From SAR116 cluster bacterium (GTDB lineage: Bacteria; Pseudomonadota; Alphaproteobacteria; Puniceispirillales; Puniceispirillaceae): a stretch of DNA of 59,570 bases. This document shows positions 43,171 through 52,116 of this stretch, one piece after another. Where the stretch lies: assembly GCA_004213025.1 (NCBI GenBank), contig SHBC01000003.1, positions 1-59,570 on the forward strand. Direction: 5' to 3'. The translations under genes were made by a program, and so were the position numbers. The stretch's first letter is position 1. Every line of letters begins with the position of its first letter. Below the pieces are notes generated by a model, which saw only the letters and a list, made by a program, of their open reading frames with translations, was not told the DNA's origin and did not search any database.

Positions 43171-44930
43171 GTCTCGACCCGATCACCCTTAGCGTCATCC
43201 AGGCCGGGCTGCAGCAGGCCTGCGACGAGATGGATCTGAGTTTCTCCCGCGCCGCCTTCTCGCCAGTGATTGCCGAGGCGAATGACCGCTCAGATGGCAT
43301 CTATGCCGCCGCGGACGGTGCGCTGATCGCCCAGGGCGTCGGCGGCCTGCCAGTCTTTGTCGGCACCATGCAATATTCCACTGCCGAACTGATCCGGCTG
43401 ATCAGCGAGGGCGAGGCAGCGGCGCCGGAGCCAGGTGACATCTATATTGTCAATGACCCCTATCTTGGCGGCACGCATCTGATGGATGTGCGTTTTGTCC
43501 GGCCCTATTACCGGCACGGCAAGCTGTGGTGCTGGCTGTCCAACACCGGTCACTGGCCGGATACGGGCGGGGCGGTGCCTGGCGGGTTCTCGGCCTCGGC
43601 CACGGCGGTGGAACAGGAAGGTCTTCGCCTGCCGCCGGTGAAGCTGTTCAAGCAGGGGGTGATGGACCGCGAGATCTACGCCATCATCTGTTCGAACATC
43701 CGGGTGGCCGACCAGCGGATCGGCGATGTGAAGGCGCAGGCGGCGGCGCTCGAGGTTGGCGCCGACAGGCTGGATCTGCTTCTTGACCGCTATGGCGATG
43801 ACACGGTCGAACAGGCCATTGCCGAGCTTCGCAGTCGCGCCGCCACGCAGATGCGCCAGTTGATCTCGCGGATGCCGGCCGGAAGCTGGCAGTCCGTCGC
43901 CTATGTCGACAGCGACGGTGTCGTTGACGAACCGCTGGAAATCAGGCTCAGCGTCACGCGCGCCGATGACCGGCTGATCTTCGATTTCAGCGGGTCCAGC
44001 CCGCCCTGCCGCGGGCCGATGAATTCGGTCCTCGCAACGACCCTCAGCTCGGTCTATCTGGCGATGCGGCATATCTTCCCCGAAGTGCCGATCAGCGCCG
44101 GCGCGTTTGAACCGCTGGAGGTGATCCGGCCAGAAGGCACCTTCCTTGACGCGCATTACCCGCGCCCGGTTTCGGGATGCGCGGCCGAGGTCAGCCAGCG
44201 TATCGCCGAGGCGGTGTTCGCCGCCCTAGTAGAACCGCTTCCCGACCGCGTCACCGCCGCGCCGGCTGGCACCAGCGGCAATTTCGCGCTTGGCGGCCAC
44301 AATGCCGAACGCGGCCGGGATTTCGTCATGTATCAGCTGTCCGGCGGCGGCTATGGCGGCAATGCCGATGGCGACGGGTTGAGCAATGGCTGTTCGACCA
44401 TCGGCATCTCGAAAGCGCCGCCGGTGGAAATCATGGAACAGGCCTTTCCGGTTCTCTATCACCGCTACGCGCTTCATGAGGGGTCGGCCGGGGCCGGTCG
44501 CAACCGCGGCGGTTTCGGACTTGATTACGAACTTGAGTTGCGCAATGGCGAGGCCCGCGCCAGCTTTGTCATGGATCATGGACGGTTCGGACCGCAGGGC
44601 GCGCTTGGCGGCGATGATGGCGAGGTGAACAAGGTCGTGGTGATCCGTGATGGTGAGCCCTATGTCCCGCTCCATCTGTCGAAGGAACAGGATATCGCGC
44701 TGGCGCCGGGCGACCGGGTCTGGGTGCGCACCCCCGGCGGCGGCGGCTATGGCGATCCGTTCGAGAGACCGCCGGAAGCGGTCCTTGAGGATGTGCGACT
44801 TGGCCGGTATAGCGCCGTAGAGGCACGCGATCTCTATGGTGTCATCATCAGTGAGGGTGACGTCCCGGCAATCGACGAGGCCGCCACGCGCTCCGCCCGC
44901 ACAGCCCGCGCTTTGACCTCCGGAGACTGA
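43167..44930 (+). CDS. hyuB: ATP-dependent hydantoinase/oxoprolinase, subunit B
   Basis: A 587-residue hydantoinase B/oxoprolinase subunit. Family blocks include LSFSRAAFSPVIAEANDRSDGIY, DIYIVNDPYLGGTHLMDVRF and GGGGYGDPFERPPEAV near the C-terminus. It carries the catalytic core that acts on the lactam phosphorylated by subunit A. Length is normal, and the start overlaps hyuA. It is followed by a short spacer with a probable heat-shock promoter for htpG, so the operon ends here. Confidence 0.9.
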   Translation: MSLDPITLSVIQAGLQQACDEMDLSFSRAAFSPVIAEANDRSDGIYAAADGALIAQGVGGLPVFVGTMQYSTAELIRLISEGEAAAPEPGDIYIVNDPYLGGTHLMDVRFVRPYYRHGKLWCWLSNTGHWPDTGGAVPGGFSASATAVEQEGLRLPPVKLFKQGVMDREIYAIICSNIRVADQRIGDVKAQAAALEVGADRLDLLLDRYGDDTVEQAIAELRSRAATQMRQLISRMPAGSWQSVAYVDSDGVVDEPLEIRLSVTRADDRLIFDFSGSSPPCRGPMNSVLATTLSSVYLAMRHIFPEVPISAGAFEPLEVIRPEGTFLDAHYPRPVSGCAAEVSQRIAEAVFAALVEPLPDRVTAAPAGTSGNFALGGHNAERGRDFVMYQLSGGGYGGNADGDGLSNGCSTIGISKAPPVEIMEQAFPVLYHRYALHEGSAGAGRNRGGFGLDYELELRNGEARASFVMDHGRFGPQGALGGDDGEVNKVVVIRDGEPYVPLHLSKEQDIALAPGDRVWVRTPGGGGYGDPFERPPEAVLEDVRLGRYSAVEARDLYGVIISEGDVPAIDEAATRSARTARALTSGD

Positions 44931-45000
44931 CATCCGGCCTGTCATTGATGATATGAGCCTGGCAATCACCGGCGCCGTGCCTCACCACTGCGCGAGGTGC

Positions 45001-45029
45001 CTTGACATCAGGCATTGCAGAACCCAAAT
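45001..45029 (+). promoter_or_regulatory. candidate sigma-32 promoter of htpG
   Basis: CTTGAC at 45001-45006 and CCCAAAT at 45023-45029 are separated by 16 bp, which fits the sigma-32 pattern CTTG plus a C-rich -10 element. It lies about 45 bp before the HtpG start. This is a sequence-pattern call only. Confidence 0.4.
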
Positions 45030-45071
45030 CGCCCCAATCCGGAGGATAATCAAATAAGTGGGGGCCACCGC

Positions 45072-46943
45072 ATGTCCGACCAGACCTTCGATTTCGAGGC
45101 CGATACCGGCAGAATCCTCGATATCGTCATCAATTCGCTTTATTCGCAGAAGGAGATTTTCCTTCGTGAATTGATCTCCAACGCATCCGACGCCATCAAC
45201 AAGCGTAAATTCGCCGTGCTGAGCGCCGGTGATGCGGCCGCAACGTTCGATGGCGAGATCACCATCAGCGCCGACAAGAAAGCCCGCAGCCTGACCATTA
45301 CCGACAATGGCATCGGCCTGTCCGCCGATGAGATGAAGGAAACACTTGGCACCATCGCAAGTTCCGGCACCAAGGCGTTCGTCGAGACAGCGAAGAATGG
45401 CAAGGATGGCGATGAGCTGACCGACCAGTTGATCGGGCAGTTCGGCGTTGGCTTCTATTCCGCCTTCATGGTGGCCGAGAGCATTGATGTCGTCTCACGG
45501 GCGCATGGCGCGTCCGGGGCCAGCCGCTGGCACAGCGACGGTACATCGGGTTTCTCCATCGACAGCGCCGAGCGCGAGACTGTCGGCACCGACATCACGC
45601 TGCATCTTCGCAAGGACGCCAAGGAATATGTCGAGCGCGAACGCATCGAATTCCTTGTGAAGAAATATTCCGATCATATCGCGCAGCCGATCATGTGGCT
45701 TGACAGCAAGGCCGATCCGGAACGGCTGAACAGCGCGGTGGCGCTGTGGACACGCCCGGCGAAGGATATTTCCGAAGAGGAGTATCAGAATTTCTATGCC
45801 TCGGTCGCCGCCGCCTATGACACGCCCTTTGCCACGCTTCACAACCGCACCGAGGGCGCGGTCGAATTCACCAATCTGGTCTTCATCCCGTCAATGGCGC
45901 CGTTCGATCTGTTCGACCCGGAGCGGCGCTCGCGCCTGCAGCTTTATGTCAATCGCGTGTTCATCACCGACAATTGCGAGGGGCTGATCCCGAAATGGCT
46001 GCGCTTTCTTCGCGGCGTCATCGACACACCGGATGTCGATCTGAATGTCAGCCGTGAAATGCTGCAGCAGAACCCGGTTGTCACGAAGATCAACAAGGCC
46101 ATCGTCAAGCGCGTCCTTGGCGAGTTCGGCAAGGCGCTGGAGAAACGCCGCGAGGACTATGACAGCCTGTGGGGTGCGATGGGCCGGGTGATCAAGGAAG
46201 GGCTGTATGAGGATGACGCCAACCGCGCCAAGATCCTCGATATCAGCCTGTTCCGCTCGACCGGCAGTGATGGCATGGTGACGCTGAAGGAATATGTCGA
46301 GGGGTTCGCCGCCGGCCAGGAAATGATCTATTACCTGTCGGCGGAGAAGGCCGAGTTGGCGATGACCAGCCCGCATCTGGAGTCCTTCCGCGCGAAAGGG
46401 ATCAATGTCCTTGTGCTGACCGATCCGATCGATGATTTCTGGCTTGCCAACACGCCGGAATTCGACGGCAAATCCTTCCAGTCGATCACCCGCGGCGAGG
46501 TCGATATCTCGAATGTCGGCGAGGCCAGCGAGGAGGATGACAAGGCCGAGACGGTGCTGTCCGACAGTTTCATGGCGAAGATGAAGCATGTCCTTGGCGG
46601 CGATGTCGCCGATGTGCGCAGCTCGGCCAATCTGGAAACGAGCCTGGCCCGTCTCGTCGCCGACCAGAGCGGCATGGACCCGCAGATGGAGCGGATGATG
46701 CGGATGCACAATCCGGACTTCCATGGCGGGCCAAAGATCCTTGAGGTCAATGCCAAGCACCCGCTGATCAAGGCGCTGAACAGCCGCATGGAAACAGGCG
46801 AGTTTGACGGTTCAGACAGCTTTGCGCGGCTACTCTATGACAGCGCCATCGTCGCCGAGGGTGAGACTATCGCCGACCCGCGCGACTTCACCAACCGCAT
46901 TGCCGAAGTGATGGAAAAGGCACTCGCCAACAACAAGGACTGA
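45072..46943 (+). CDS. htpG: molecular chaperone HtpG (Hsp90)
   Basis: A 623-residue cytoplasmic Hsp90 chaperone. The GHKL ATPase blocks are all present in the first 180 residues: ELISNASDAINKRKF, DNGIGLS, GTIASSGT, GQFGVGFYSAFMV. The middle domain holds the catalytic Arg region NVSREMLQQ near residue 330, and the C-terminal dimer domain ends LANNKD. The ATG at 45072 starts the family-standard MSDQTFDFEAD; a longer frame to 45015 is not. It is unrelated to the flanking catabolic genes. Confidence 0.97.
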   Translation: MSDQTFDFEADTGRILDIVINSLYSQKEIFLRELISNASDAINKRKFAVLSAGDAAATFDGEITISADKKARSLTITDNGIGLSADEMKETLGTIASSGTKAFVETAKNGKDGDELTDQLIGQFGVGFYSAFMVAESIDVVSRAHGASGASRWHSDGTSGFSIDSAERETVGTDITLHLRKDAKEYVERERIEFLVKKYSDHIAQPIMWLDSKADPERLNSAVALWTRPAKDISEEEYQNFYASVAAAYDTPFATLHNRTEGAVEFTNLVFIPSMAPFDLFDPERRSRLQLYVNRVFITDNCEGLIPKWLRFLRGVIDTPDVDLNVSREMLQQNPVVTKINKAIVKRVLGEFGKALEKRREDYDSLWGAMGRVIKEGLYEDDANRAKILDISLFRSTGSDGMVTLKEYVEGFAAGQEMIYYLSAEKAELAMTSPHLESFRAKGINVLVLTDPIDDFWLANTPEFDGKSFQSITRGEVDISNVGEASEEDDKAETVLSDSFMAKMKHVLGGDVADVRSSANLETSLARLVADQSGMDPQMERMMRMHNPDFHGGPKILEVNAKHPLIKALNSRMETGEFDGSDSFARLLYDSAIVAEGETIADPRDFTNRIAEVMEKALANNKD

Positions 46944-46981
46944 GGCGGCCCGGCGCAATCTGTCTTCTGCCCGGCAACGGG

Positions 46982-47644
46982 TCAGTTGGACAAGGTCCGG
47001 GTTGCCGGTAGGGCCCGCTGGACAACACGCCTGGCATTGGGCAGATCGTTCATCTTTGCGCGTGCCAGCGCATCCTCCTGCGACATCCCCTGGTCGAGCC
47101 AGCGGCGGGTCAACCGTTCCTGCAGAACATCCTCCGGCACATCCAGCCATATGCTGGCATCCCAGCTGTCAGCCAGATCGGCCCAGCCATCCTCATCAAA
47201 CAGCAGATAATTTCCCTCGAATAGCAGCACCGACACGCCTTCGCCAAGGCGTCCGCCATTCTCGACAACACTGTCCGAATCACGATCGAAGGTGGGAAAC
47301 ACATTCGTCACCCCACTTTGCAGGGCCTGGATCAGATTCGTGAAGCCTGCCAGATCGAACGTTTCCGGCGCGCCCTTGACGGGCAGCAGGCCGCGCGCCT
47401 CAAGCGTTGCATTGTCAAGGTGAAACCCATCCATCGGGATGACACAGCAGCAGGGTCCGATCCTGTCGGCCAGCGCCGCGGCAAGCGTGGATTTGCCACT
47501 GCCCGGCGGGCCGGCAACGGCAACCGAGATCATCTCACCGCCGGTTGCCATCGCCAGGATGTCCGATGCCAGACTGTCCAGAACACCGAGGTGGGTCGGA
47601 TCACCAAGGTTTACCCTCGCACCGGATGACATGCTTCCCACCAT
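46982..47644 (-). CDS. P-loop kinase-like protein (phosphoribulokinase/uridine-kinase fold)
   Basis: A 220-residue kinase with the Walker A motif GPPGSGKST at residues 45-53, then PMDGFHLDN and LLFEGNYLLFD, the pattern of the PRK/UDK-like group (YggC/FrcK-type). Its acceptor is a sugar or nucleoside that cannot be named. It is divergent from the LacI regulator of the polyol operon, which supports a sugar such as fructose, the product of sorbitol and mannitol dehydrogenases. The start is ATG 47644, or ATG 47632 with GGGAAG upstream. No separate fructokinase is seen in the window. Confidence 0.75.
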   Translation of the reverse strand: MVGSMSSGARVNLGDPTHLGVLDSLASDILAMATGGEMISVAVAGPPGSGKSTLAAALADRIGPCCCVIPMDGFHLDNATLEARGLLPVKGAPETFDLAGFTNLIQALQSGVTNVFPTFDRDSDSVVENGGRLGEGVSVLLFEGNYLLFDEDGWADLADSWDASIWLDVPEDVLQERLTRRWLDQGMSQEDALARAKMNDLPNARRVVQRALPATRTLSN

Positions 47645-47703
47645 TCTTCTGGTCGTTTCTTCTGGTCGTTGAATTTTTTACTGGTCGCTAAATTTTTTAC
47701 TGG
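47644..47703. repeat. short tandem repeats in kinase/LacI spacer
   Basis: TTCTTCTGGTCG occurs twice at a 13-bp period (47644-47655, 47657-47668), followed by AATTTTTTACTGG twice at a 19-bp period (47672-47684, 47691-47703). They sit in the promoter-side leader of the kinase gene. No function is shown. Confidence 0.85.
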
Positions 47704-47754
47704 AAAGCCAGATTATCACGATTTTCCGCAAAGTCGGCTTGCCCAAAACTTTAC

Positions 47755-47778
47755 ACGCGTTAATATTGTCTGACGCGT
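47755..47778. promoter_or_regulatory. paired ACGCGT motifs upstream of LacI gene
   Basis: ACGCGT at 47755-47760 (in TTTACACGCGTTAA) and TGACGCGT at 47771-47778 lie about two helical turns apart. A matching pair lies upstream of the binding-protein gene at 48896-48925. CG-centred words fit LacI-family operators. Confidence 0.45.
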
Positions 47779-47825
47779 AGGGTGCGCGTTTGTCAAGCAT
47801 GTCCGGCGCGATTCCAGGAACGACG

Positions 47826-48857
47826 ATGAGCCAGGAAAAGATCAAAAATATGGATGAGTTCGCCGCACTCTGCGGCATTTCTCGTCCCACTATTTCGAAA
47901 TACTTCAATGATCCGAACAGCGTCAGGCCGTCAACGCGGGGCCGAATCGAGGCGGCGCTGAAGGAATATGATTACCGCCCGAACATCTATGCGATGAACC
48001 AGAATCGGCGGCTGACGAAGAATATAGGCATCGTCGTTCCCTATCTTGCCGATCCGTTCTTTGCCGAAATTGCCCGTGTCATCGAACGCCGCTGCATCGA
48101 CGCAGGATACACCCCCACCCTGTTTTCCTCGCATGGCGAACAGGGGCTGGAATGCGACATCCTCGATACCCTGCGCTCGCTCAGGCCGGCCGGCGTGTTG
48201 CTGGCGCCGCTTGGCCGGGCCTCGGACAAGAAACATGTCGAGGAATTCTGCCGTGATGTTCCGACGATCCTGTTCGACAGCAATATCGAGGGCGTCGGGG
48301 CCGCCTTTGTCGGCTCGGACAATTTCAGTTTCGTATCGCAAACCGTTGAATATTTGAGCAGAACGGGAAGTGCCCCCTGCTTTTTCGAAATGCGCGATCC
48401 GGCCAACCCGAATGCCAATAAGCGGCGGCATGCCTATCTTGAGATGATGCGGCGGCTGAATCTCGAACCACATCTGGTAAAGATCGACGGCGCCGGCTGG
48501 GGGTTCGAGGAGATCGGCCGTGCAGGCGCGATGAAGGTGCTGAAGGAAGATCTGCTGCCGACCGACACCGTGCTGTGCAGCAATGACAGGCTGGCGATCG
48601 GGTTCCTGTCGGCATGCCATGAGATGGGGGTCAGGGTCGGCCGCGACGAGGGATGTACGATTCGCCTGGCATCGCATGATGACCACCCCTATTCCCGCTT
48701 CACCTGTCCGTCGCTGACCACCGCGGCACATGATTATGAATCGGTGTCTGACCACGCGGTCGAAACGCTGTTCCAGCTGATCGAGGCCGGTGGCCAGCTT
48801 CAGGATCGCGAGGAAACCCTGTTCGCGGCCCGCCTGATCATGCGCGGTTCGGCATAG
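47826..48857 (+). CDS. LacI-family transcriptional regulator of the polyol operon
   Basis: A 343-residue regulator. The helix-turn-helix and hinge run from NMDEFAALCGISRPTISKYF to YDYRPNIYAMNQNRR in the first 60 residues. The recognition helix differs from the classic SxxTVSRVLN by having PTISKYFN, a variant of some alphaproteobacterial members. The C-terminal domain is a periplasmic-binding-protein-like sugar sensor (IGIVVPYLADPFFAEIARVIE). ATG 47826 follows AGGAA at good spacing. It directly precedes the binding-protein gene, and matched ACGCG motifs lie in both promoters. Confidence 0.93.
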   Translation: MSQEKIKNMDEFAALCGISRPTISKYFNDPNSVRPSTRGRIEAALKEYDYRPNIYAMNQNRRLTKNIGIVVPYLADPFFAEIARVIERRCIDAGYTPTLFSSHGEQGLECDILDTLRSLRPAGVLLAPLGRASDKKHVEEFCRDVPTILFDSNIEGVGAAFVGSDNFSFVSQTVEYLSRTGSAPCFFEMRDPANPNANKRRHAYLEMMRRLNLEPHLVKIDGAGWGFEEIGRAGAMKVLKEDLLPTDTVLCSNDRLAIGFLSACHEMGVRVGRDEGCTIRLASHDDHPYSRFTCPSLTTAAHDYESVSDHAVETLFQLIEAGGQLQDREETLFAARLIMRGSA

Positions 48858-48895
48858 GTGCCGACAAGAGAGTCCGAATAAACAAACATTTATTT

Positions 48896-48925
48896 ACGCG
48901 CGTCAAAAATATATTGACGCGAGAA
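48896..48925. promoter_or_regulatory. paired ACGCG motifs upstream of smoE-like gene
   Basis: The perfect 8-bp palindrome ACGCGCGT (48896-48903, in TTTACGCGCGTCAAA) and TTGACGCGAGAA (48914-48925) lie about 20 bp apart, centre to centre. They repeat the words seen in the regulator's own promoter and are the likely operators for the LacI protein. Confidence 0.5.
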
Positions 48926-48975
48926 AACATTTCTGTGCTGTATTTCCGCGTATGACATCCAGGAGGAGGAATACC

Positions 48976-50280
48976 ATGCACTTCAAAAAACTGGTCTGCA
49001 CGGCAGCCGCGGCGACGCTGATGGCGTCGGGCGTTGCTTTCGCAGAGACACTGACCATCGCCACAGTCAACAATGGTGACATGATCCGCATGCAGGGTCT
49101 CACCGACGATTTCACTGCCAAGACAGGCCACAAGGTCGAGTGGGTGACACTGGAAGAAAACGTGCTTCGTCAGCGCGTGACAACCGACATCACCACCAAG
49201 GGCGGCGCTTTCGACATCATGACCATTGGCATGTACGAGACACCGATCTGGGGCAAGAATGGCTGGCTGGTCCCGCTTAACGACCTCAGCGCCGACTACA
49301 ATGCGGGTGACATCCTTCCTGCCATGGCAGGTGGCTTGAGCTATGACGGCACGATGTATGCAGCGCCGTTCTATGGCGAAAGCTCGATGATCATGTACCG
49401 CACCGATCTGATGGCAAAGGCCGGGCTGGAAATGCCTACCGCGCCGTCCTGGTCCTTCATTGCGAAGGCCGCCCGCGAGATGACTGATCGTGACAACGAC
49501 ATCAACGGCATCTGCCTTCGTGGTAAGGCCGGCTGGGGCGAAGGCGGTGCCTTCATCACGGCCATGTCGAACTCGTTCGGCGCCCGTTGGTTCGACGAAG
49601 AGTGGAACGCACAGTTCGACACACGCGAGTGGTCCGACACGCTGAACTTCTACGTCAACATGATGAATGACGCCGGCCCCGCAGGTTTTGCCACCAACGG
49701 CTTCAACGAAAACCTGTCGCTGTTCCAGCAAGGCAAGTGCGGCATGTGGATCGACGCCACCGTGGCGGCATCCTTCGTGACCAACCCGAATGATTCGACC
49801 GTCGCAGACAAGGTCGGCTTCGCGCTGGCACCGGATAACGGCATGGGCGTACGTTCGAACTGGCTCTGGGCCTGGGCGCTTGCCATTCCGGCCGGCACCC
49901 AGAAGGAAGCCGCTGCCAAGCAGTTCATCGAGTGGGCCACCTCCAATGGCTACATCGAGCTGGTTGCCTCGAAAGAGGGTTGGGCGAACGTTCCTCCGGG
50001 CGCACGTACGTCGCTGTACGAGAACGCAAACTACAAGGACATTCCTTTTGCCAAGATGACTCTGGACTCGATCCTGTCGGCCGATCCTAACAACTCGACC
50101 GTCGATCCGAGCCCGTATGTTGGCATCCAGTTTGCCGCCATTCCGGAATTTGCCGGCATTGCAACCGAAGTCAGCCAGGAATTCTCGGCTGCCTATGCTG
50201 GTCAGCAAACCGTGGCAGAGGCACTGGCCAAGGCACAAGCCCTGACCAATGATGCCATGGAAGCTGCCGGCTATCGCTAG
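48976..50280 (+). CDS. smoE: sorbitol/mannitol ABC binding protein
   Basis: A 434-residue periplasmic binding protein of the MalE/SBP_bac_1 type with a signal peptide (residues 1-22, ending AFA). The mature domain starts LTIATVNNGDMIRMQGL. Context with smoF, smoG, smoK, smoS and mtlK as in the Rhodobacter-type polyol locus supports sorbitol/mannitol as ligand. A strong AGGAGGAGGA ribosome site sits just before the ATG at 48976. It shows a distinct codon bias with more cytosine/uridine-ended preferred codons than its neighbours, as expected for a highly expressed gene. A 9-bp hairpin follows it. Confidence 0.9.
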   Translation: MHFKKLVCTAAAATLMASGVAFAETLTIATVNNGDMIRMQGLTDDFTAKTGHKVEWVTLEENVLRQRVTTDITTKGGAFDIMTIGMYETPIWGKNGWLVPLNDLSADYNAGDILPAMAGGLSYDGTMYAAPFYGESSMIMYRTDLMAKAGLEMPTAPSWSFIAKAAREMTDRDNDINGICLRGKAGWGEGGAFITAMSNSFGARWFDEEWNAQFDTREWSDTLNFYVNMMNDAGPAGFATNGFNENLSLFQQGKCGMWIDATVAASFVTNPNDSTVADKVGFALAPDNGMGVRSNWLWAWALAIPAGTQKEAAAKQFIEWATSNGYIELVASKEGWANVPPGARTSLYENANYKDIPFAKMTLDSILSADPNNSTVDPSPYVGIQFAAIPEFAGIATEVSQEFSAAYAGQQTVAEALAKAQALTNDAMEAAGYR

Positions 50281-50294
50281 GCTTATCTAAACCG

Positions 50295-50322
50295 CCGGGG
50301 GGCGTTGTCTGATGCCCCCCGG
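50295..50322 (+). promoter_or_regulatory. intercistronic hairpin after smoE-like gene
   Basis: A perfect 9-bp stem CCGGGGGGC/GCCCCCCGG with a 10-nt loop, followed by ACCTCTCC without a T-run. This is the third binding-protein-to-permease hairpin in the window and likely limits or stabilises transcript segments. Confidence 0.7.
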
Positions 50323-50396
50323 ACCTCTCCATACCCGCATATGGCTCACGGCCCCTCACAGGTGAGGCCCGCGCCGGCGATAAAGGAGCATTTCCC

Positions 50397-51263
50397 GTGG
50401 CCACACAGCATTCCCAATCCGCCGCAAGACTGATGATGGCCCCAGCGGTCATCCTGCTTCTCGGCTGGATGCTCGTGCCACTGGTGATGACACTCTATTT
50501 TTCCTTTAAGAAATATCTGCCGCTACGTGGCGGCGACCTTGGCTGGGTCGGCTTCGACAATTACGTCCGCTTCGTCTCGTCCAGCTCATTCTGGCCCGCC
50601 GTTGCCACCACGCTGATTATTGTTGGCGGTGTGCTCGTCATAACGGTGCTTCTTGGCATCGCGCTGGCGCTGCTTCTTGATCAGCCAATGTGGGGACAGG
50701 GCGTCGTCCGCATTCTGGTCATCGCCCCCTTCTTCGTGATGCCGACCGTGTCCGGCCTGGTCTGGAAGAACATGTTCATGGATCCGGTGAACGGTTTCTT
50801 CGCCCATCTGTGGCGATTCTTCGGGGCCGAACCGATCCAGTGGCTTAGCCAGGCATCCCTGCCCTCGCTTGTGATGATCGTCAGCTGGCAATGGCTGCCC
50901 TTTGCGACATTGATCCTGCTGACCGCGATCCAGTCGCTTGATACCGAACAGCTGGAGGCGGCGGAGATGGACGGCGCCCGCCCCATCGGCCGTTTCTGGT
51001 TCATCATCCTGCCGCATCTGGCGCGCGCGATCACCGTTGTCATTCTGATCCAGACGATTTTCCTGTTGTCGATCTTTGCCGAAATCTTCGTCACCACCGC
51101 CGGCGCCTTTGGCACCAAGACGCTGACCTATCTGATCTTCCAGCGGGTGCTGGAAAGCCAGAATGTCGGGCTTGGCTCGGCCGGCGGGGTCTATGCCATC
51201 ATTCTGGCCAACATCGTGGCGGTGTTCCTGCTGCGGGTCGTTGGCAAGAATCTGGACGCGTAG
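50397..51263 (+). CDS. smoF: polyol ABC permease 1
   Basis: A 288-residue MalF-type permease with six membrane segments. The coupling loop AAEMDGARPIGRFWFIILPHLA matches the EAA pattern. The start is GTG 50397 with AAAGGAG 8-10 nt upstream. It pairs with the SmoG-like product. Confidence 0.9.
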   Translation: MATQHSQSAARLMMAPAVILLLGWMLVPLVMTLYFSFKKYLPLRGGDLGWVGFDNYVRFVSSSSFWPAVATTLIIVGGVLVITVLLGIALALLLDQPMWGQGVVRILVIAPFFVMPTVSGLVWKNMFMDPVNGFFAHLWRFFGAEPIQWLSQASLPSLVMIVSWQWLPFATLILLTAIQSLDTEQLEAAEMDGARPIGRFWFIILPHLARAITVVILIQTIFLLSIFAEIFVTTAGAFGTKTLTYLIFQRVLESQNVGLGSAGGVYAIILANIVAVFLLRVVGKNLDA

Positions 51264-51275
51264 GGAGGACGGATC

Positions 51276-52106
51276 ATGGCCCGCGCAACAACCACCCGCC
51301 GCAAGACGATCACCACCATCATCGCCTGGTTGGTGGCCATGGTGATTTTCTTCCCGATCCTGTGGATTGTCGTGCTGTCCTTCAAGTCCGAGGGCGACGC
51401 CATCAAGACTCCGCTGCAGGTTCTGACCTCGGCCTGGACGATTGACAGCTATGCCGTGGTTCAGGACCGGTCGGACTATTTCAAGCATTTCTTCAATTCG
51501 GTCATCGTCGCTGTCGGATCAACATTGCTTGGCATTCTTGTCGCCGTGCCGGCTGCCTGGTCGATGGCCTTCGTGCCGTCAAAGCGGACCCGCGGTATCC
51601 TGATGTGGATGCTGTCGACAAAAATGCTGCCGGCGGTCGGGGTGCTGTATCCGATCTACCTGCTGTTCATCCAGCTTGGCATTCTCGACAGCCGCATCGG
51701 CCTGGTGATCGTGCTGATGCTGATCAACCTGCCGATCATCGTGTGGATGCTCTACACATATTTCCGCGAGATTCCGGCCGAAATTCTGGAAGCGGCGCGG
51801 ATGGACGGGGCCGGCATGCGGGCTGAACTGCTGTATGTCCTGACCCCGATGGCCATCCCGGGCATCGCCTCGACAATGCTGCTGAACGTGATCCTTGCCT
51901 GGAACGAGGCGTTCTGGACGCTGAACCTGACCGCGGCGAAGGCCGCCCCTCTGACAGCCTTCATTGCCAGCTATTCCAGTCCCGAGGGGCTGTTCTACGC
52001 AAAACTCAGCGCGGCATCGGTCATGGCGATCGCACCGATCCTGGTGATGGGCTGGTTCAGCCAGAAACAACTTGTTCGCGGCCTGACCTTCGGCGCAGTG
52101 AAATAG
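51276..52106 (+). CDS. smoG: polyol ABC permease 2
   Basis: A 276-residue MalG-type permease. The EAA loop is [22 protein letters not shown] and the first helix is [27 protein letters not shown] precedes the ATG by about 7 nt. It lies 12 nt after smoF and 10 nt before smoK. Confidence 0.9.
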   Translation: MARATTTRRKTITTIIAWLVAMVIFFPILWIVVLSFKSEGDAIKTPLQVLTSAWTIDSYAVVQDRSDYFKHFFNSVIVAVGSTLLGILVAVPAAWSMAFVPSKRTRGILMWMLSTKMLPAVGVLYPIYLLFIQLGILDSRIGLVIVLMLINLPIIVWMLYTYFREIPAEILEAARMDGAGMRAELLYVLTPMAIPGIASTMLLNVILAWNEAFWTLNLTAAKAAPLTAFIASYSSPEGLFYAKLSAASVMAIAPILVMGWFSQKQLVRGLTFGAVK

Positions 52107-52116
52107 GGAGGCGCAG

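Noticed and set aside
41086..44930. Acetone carboxylase instead of hydantoinase/oxoprolinase
   Set aside because: Subunit sizes and sequence blocks fit HyuA/HyuB, and no small third subunit gene follows.
46944..46981. Terminator hairpin between htpG and the convergent kinase gene
   Set aside because: The CCCGGC-type words are direct rather than inverted repeats and there is no T-run.
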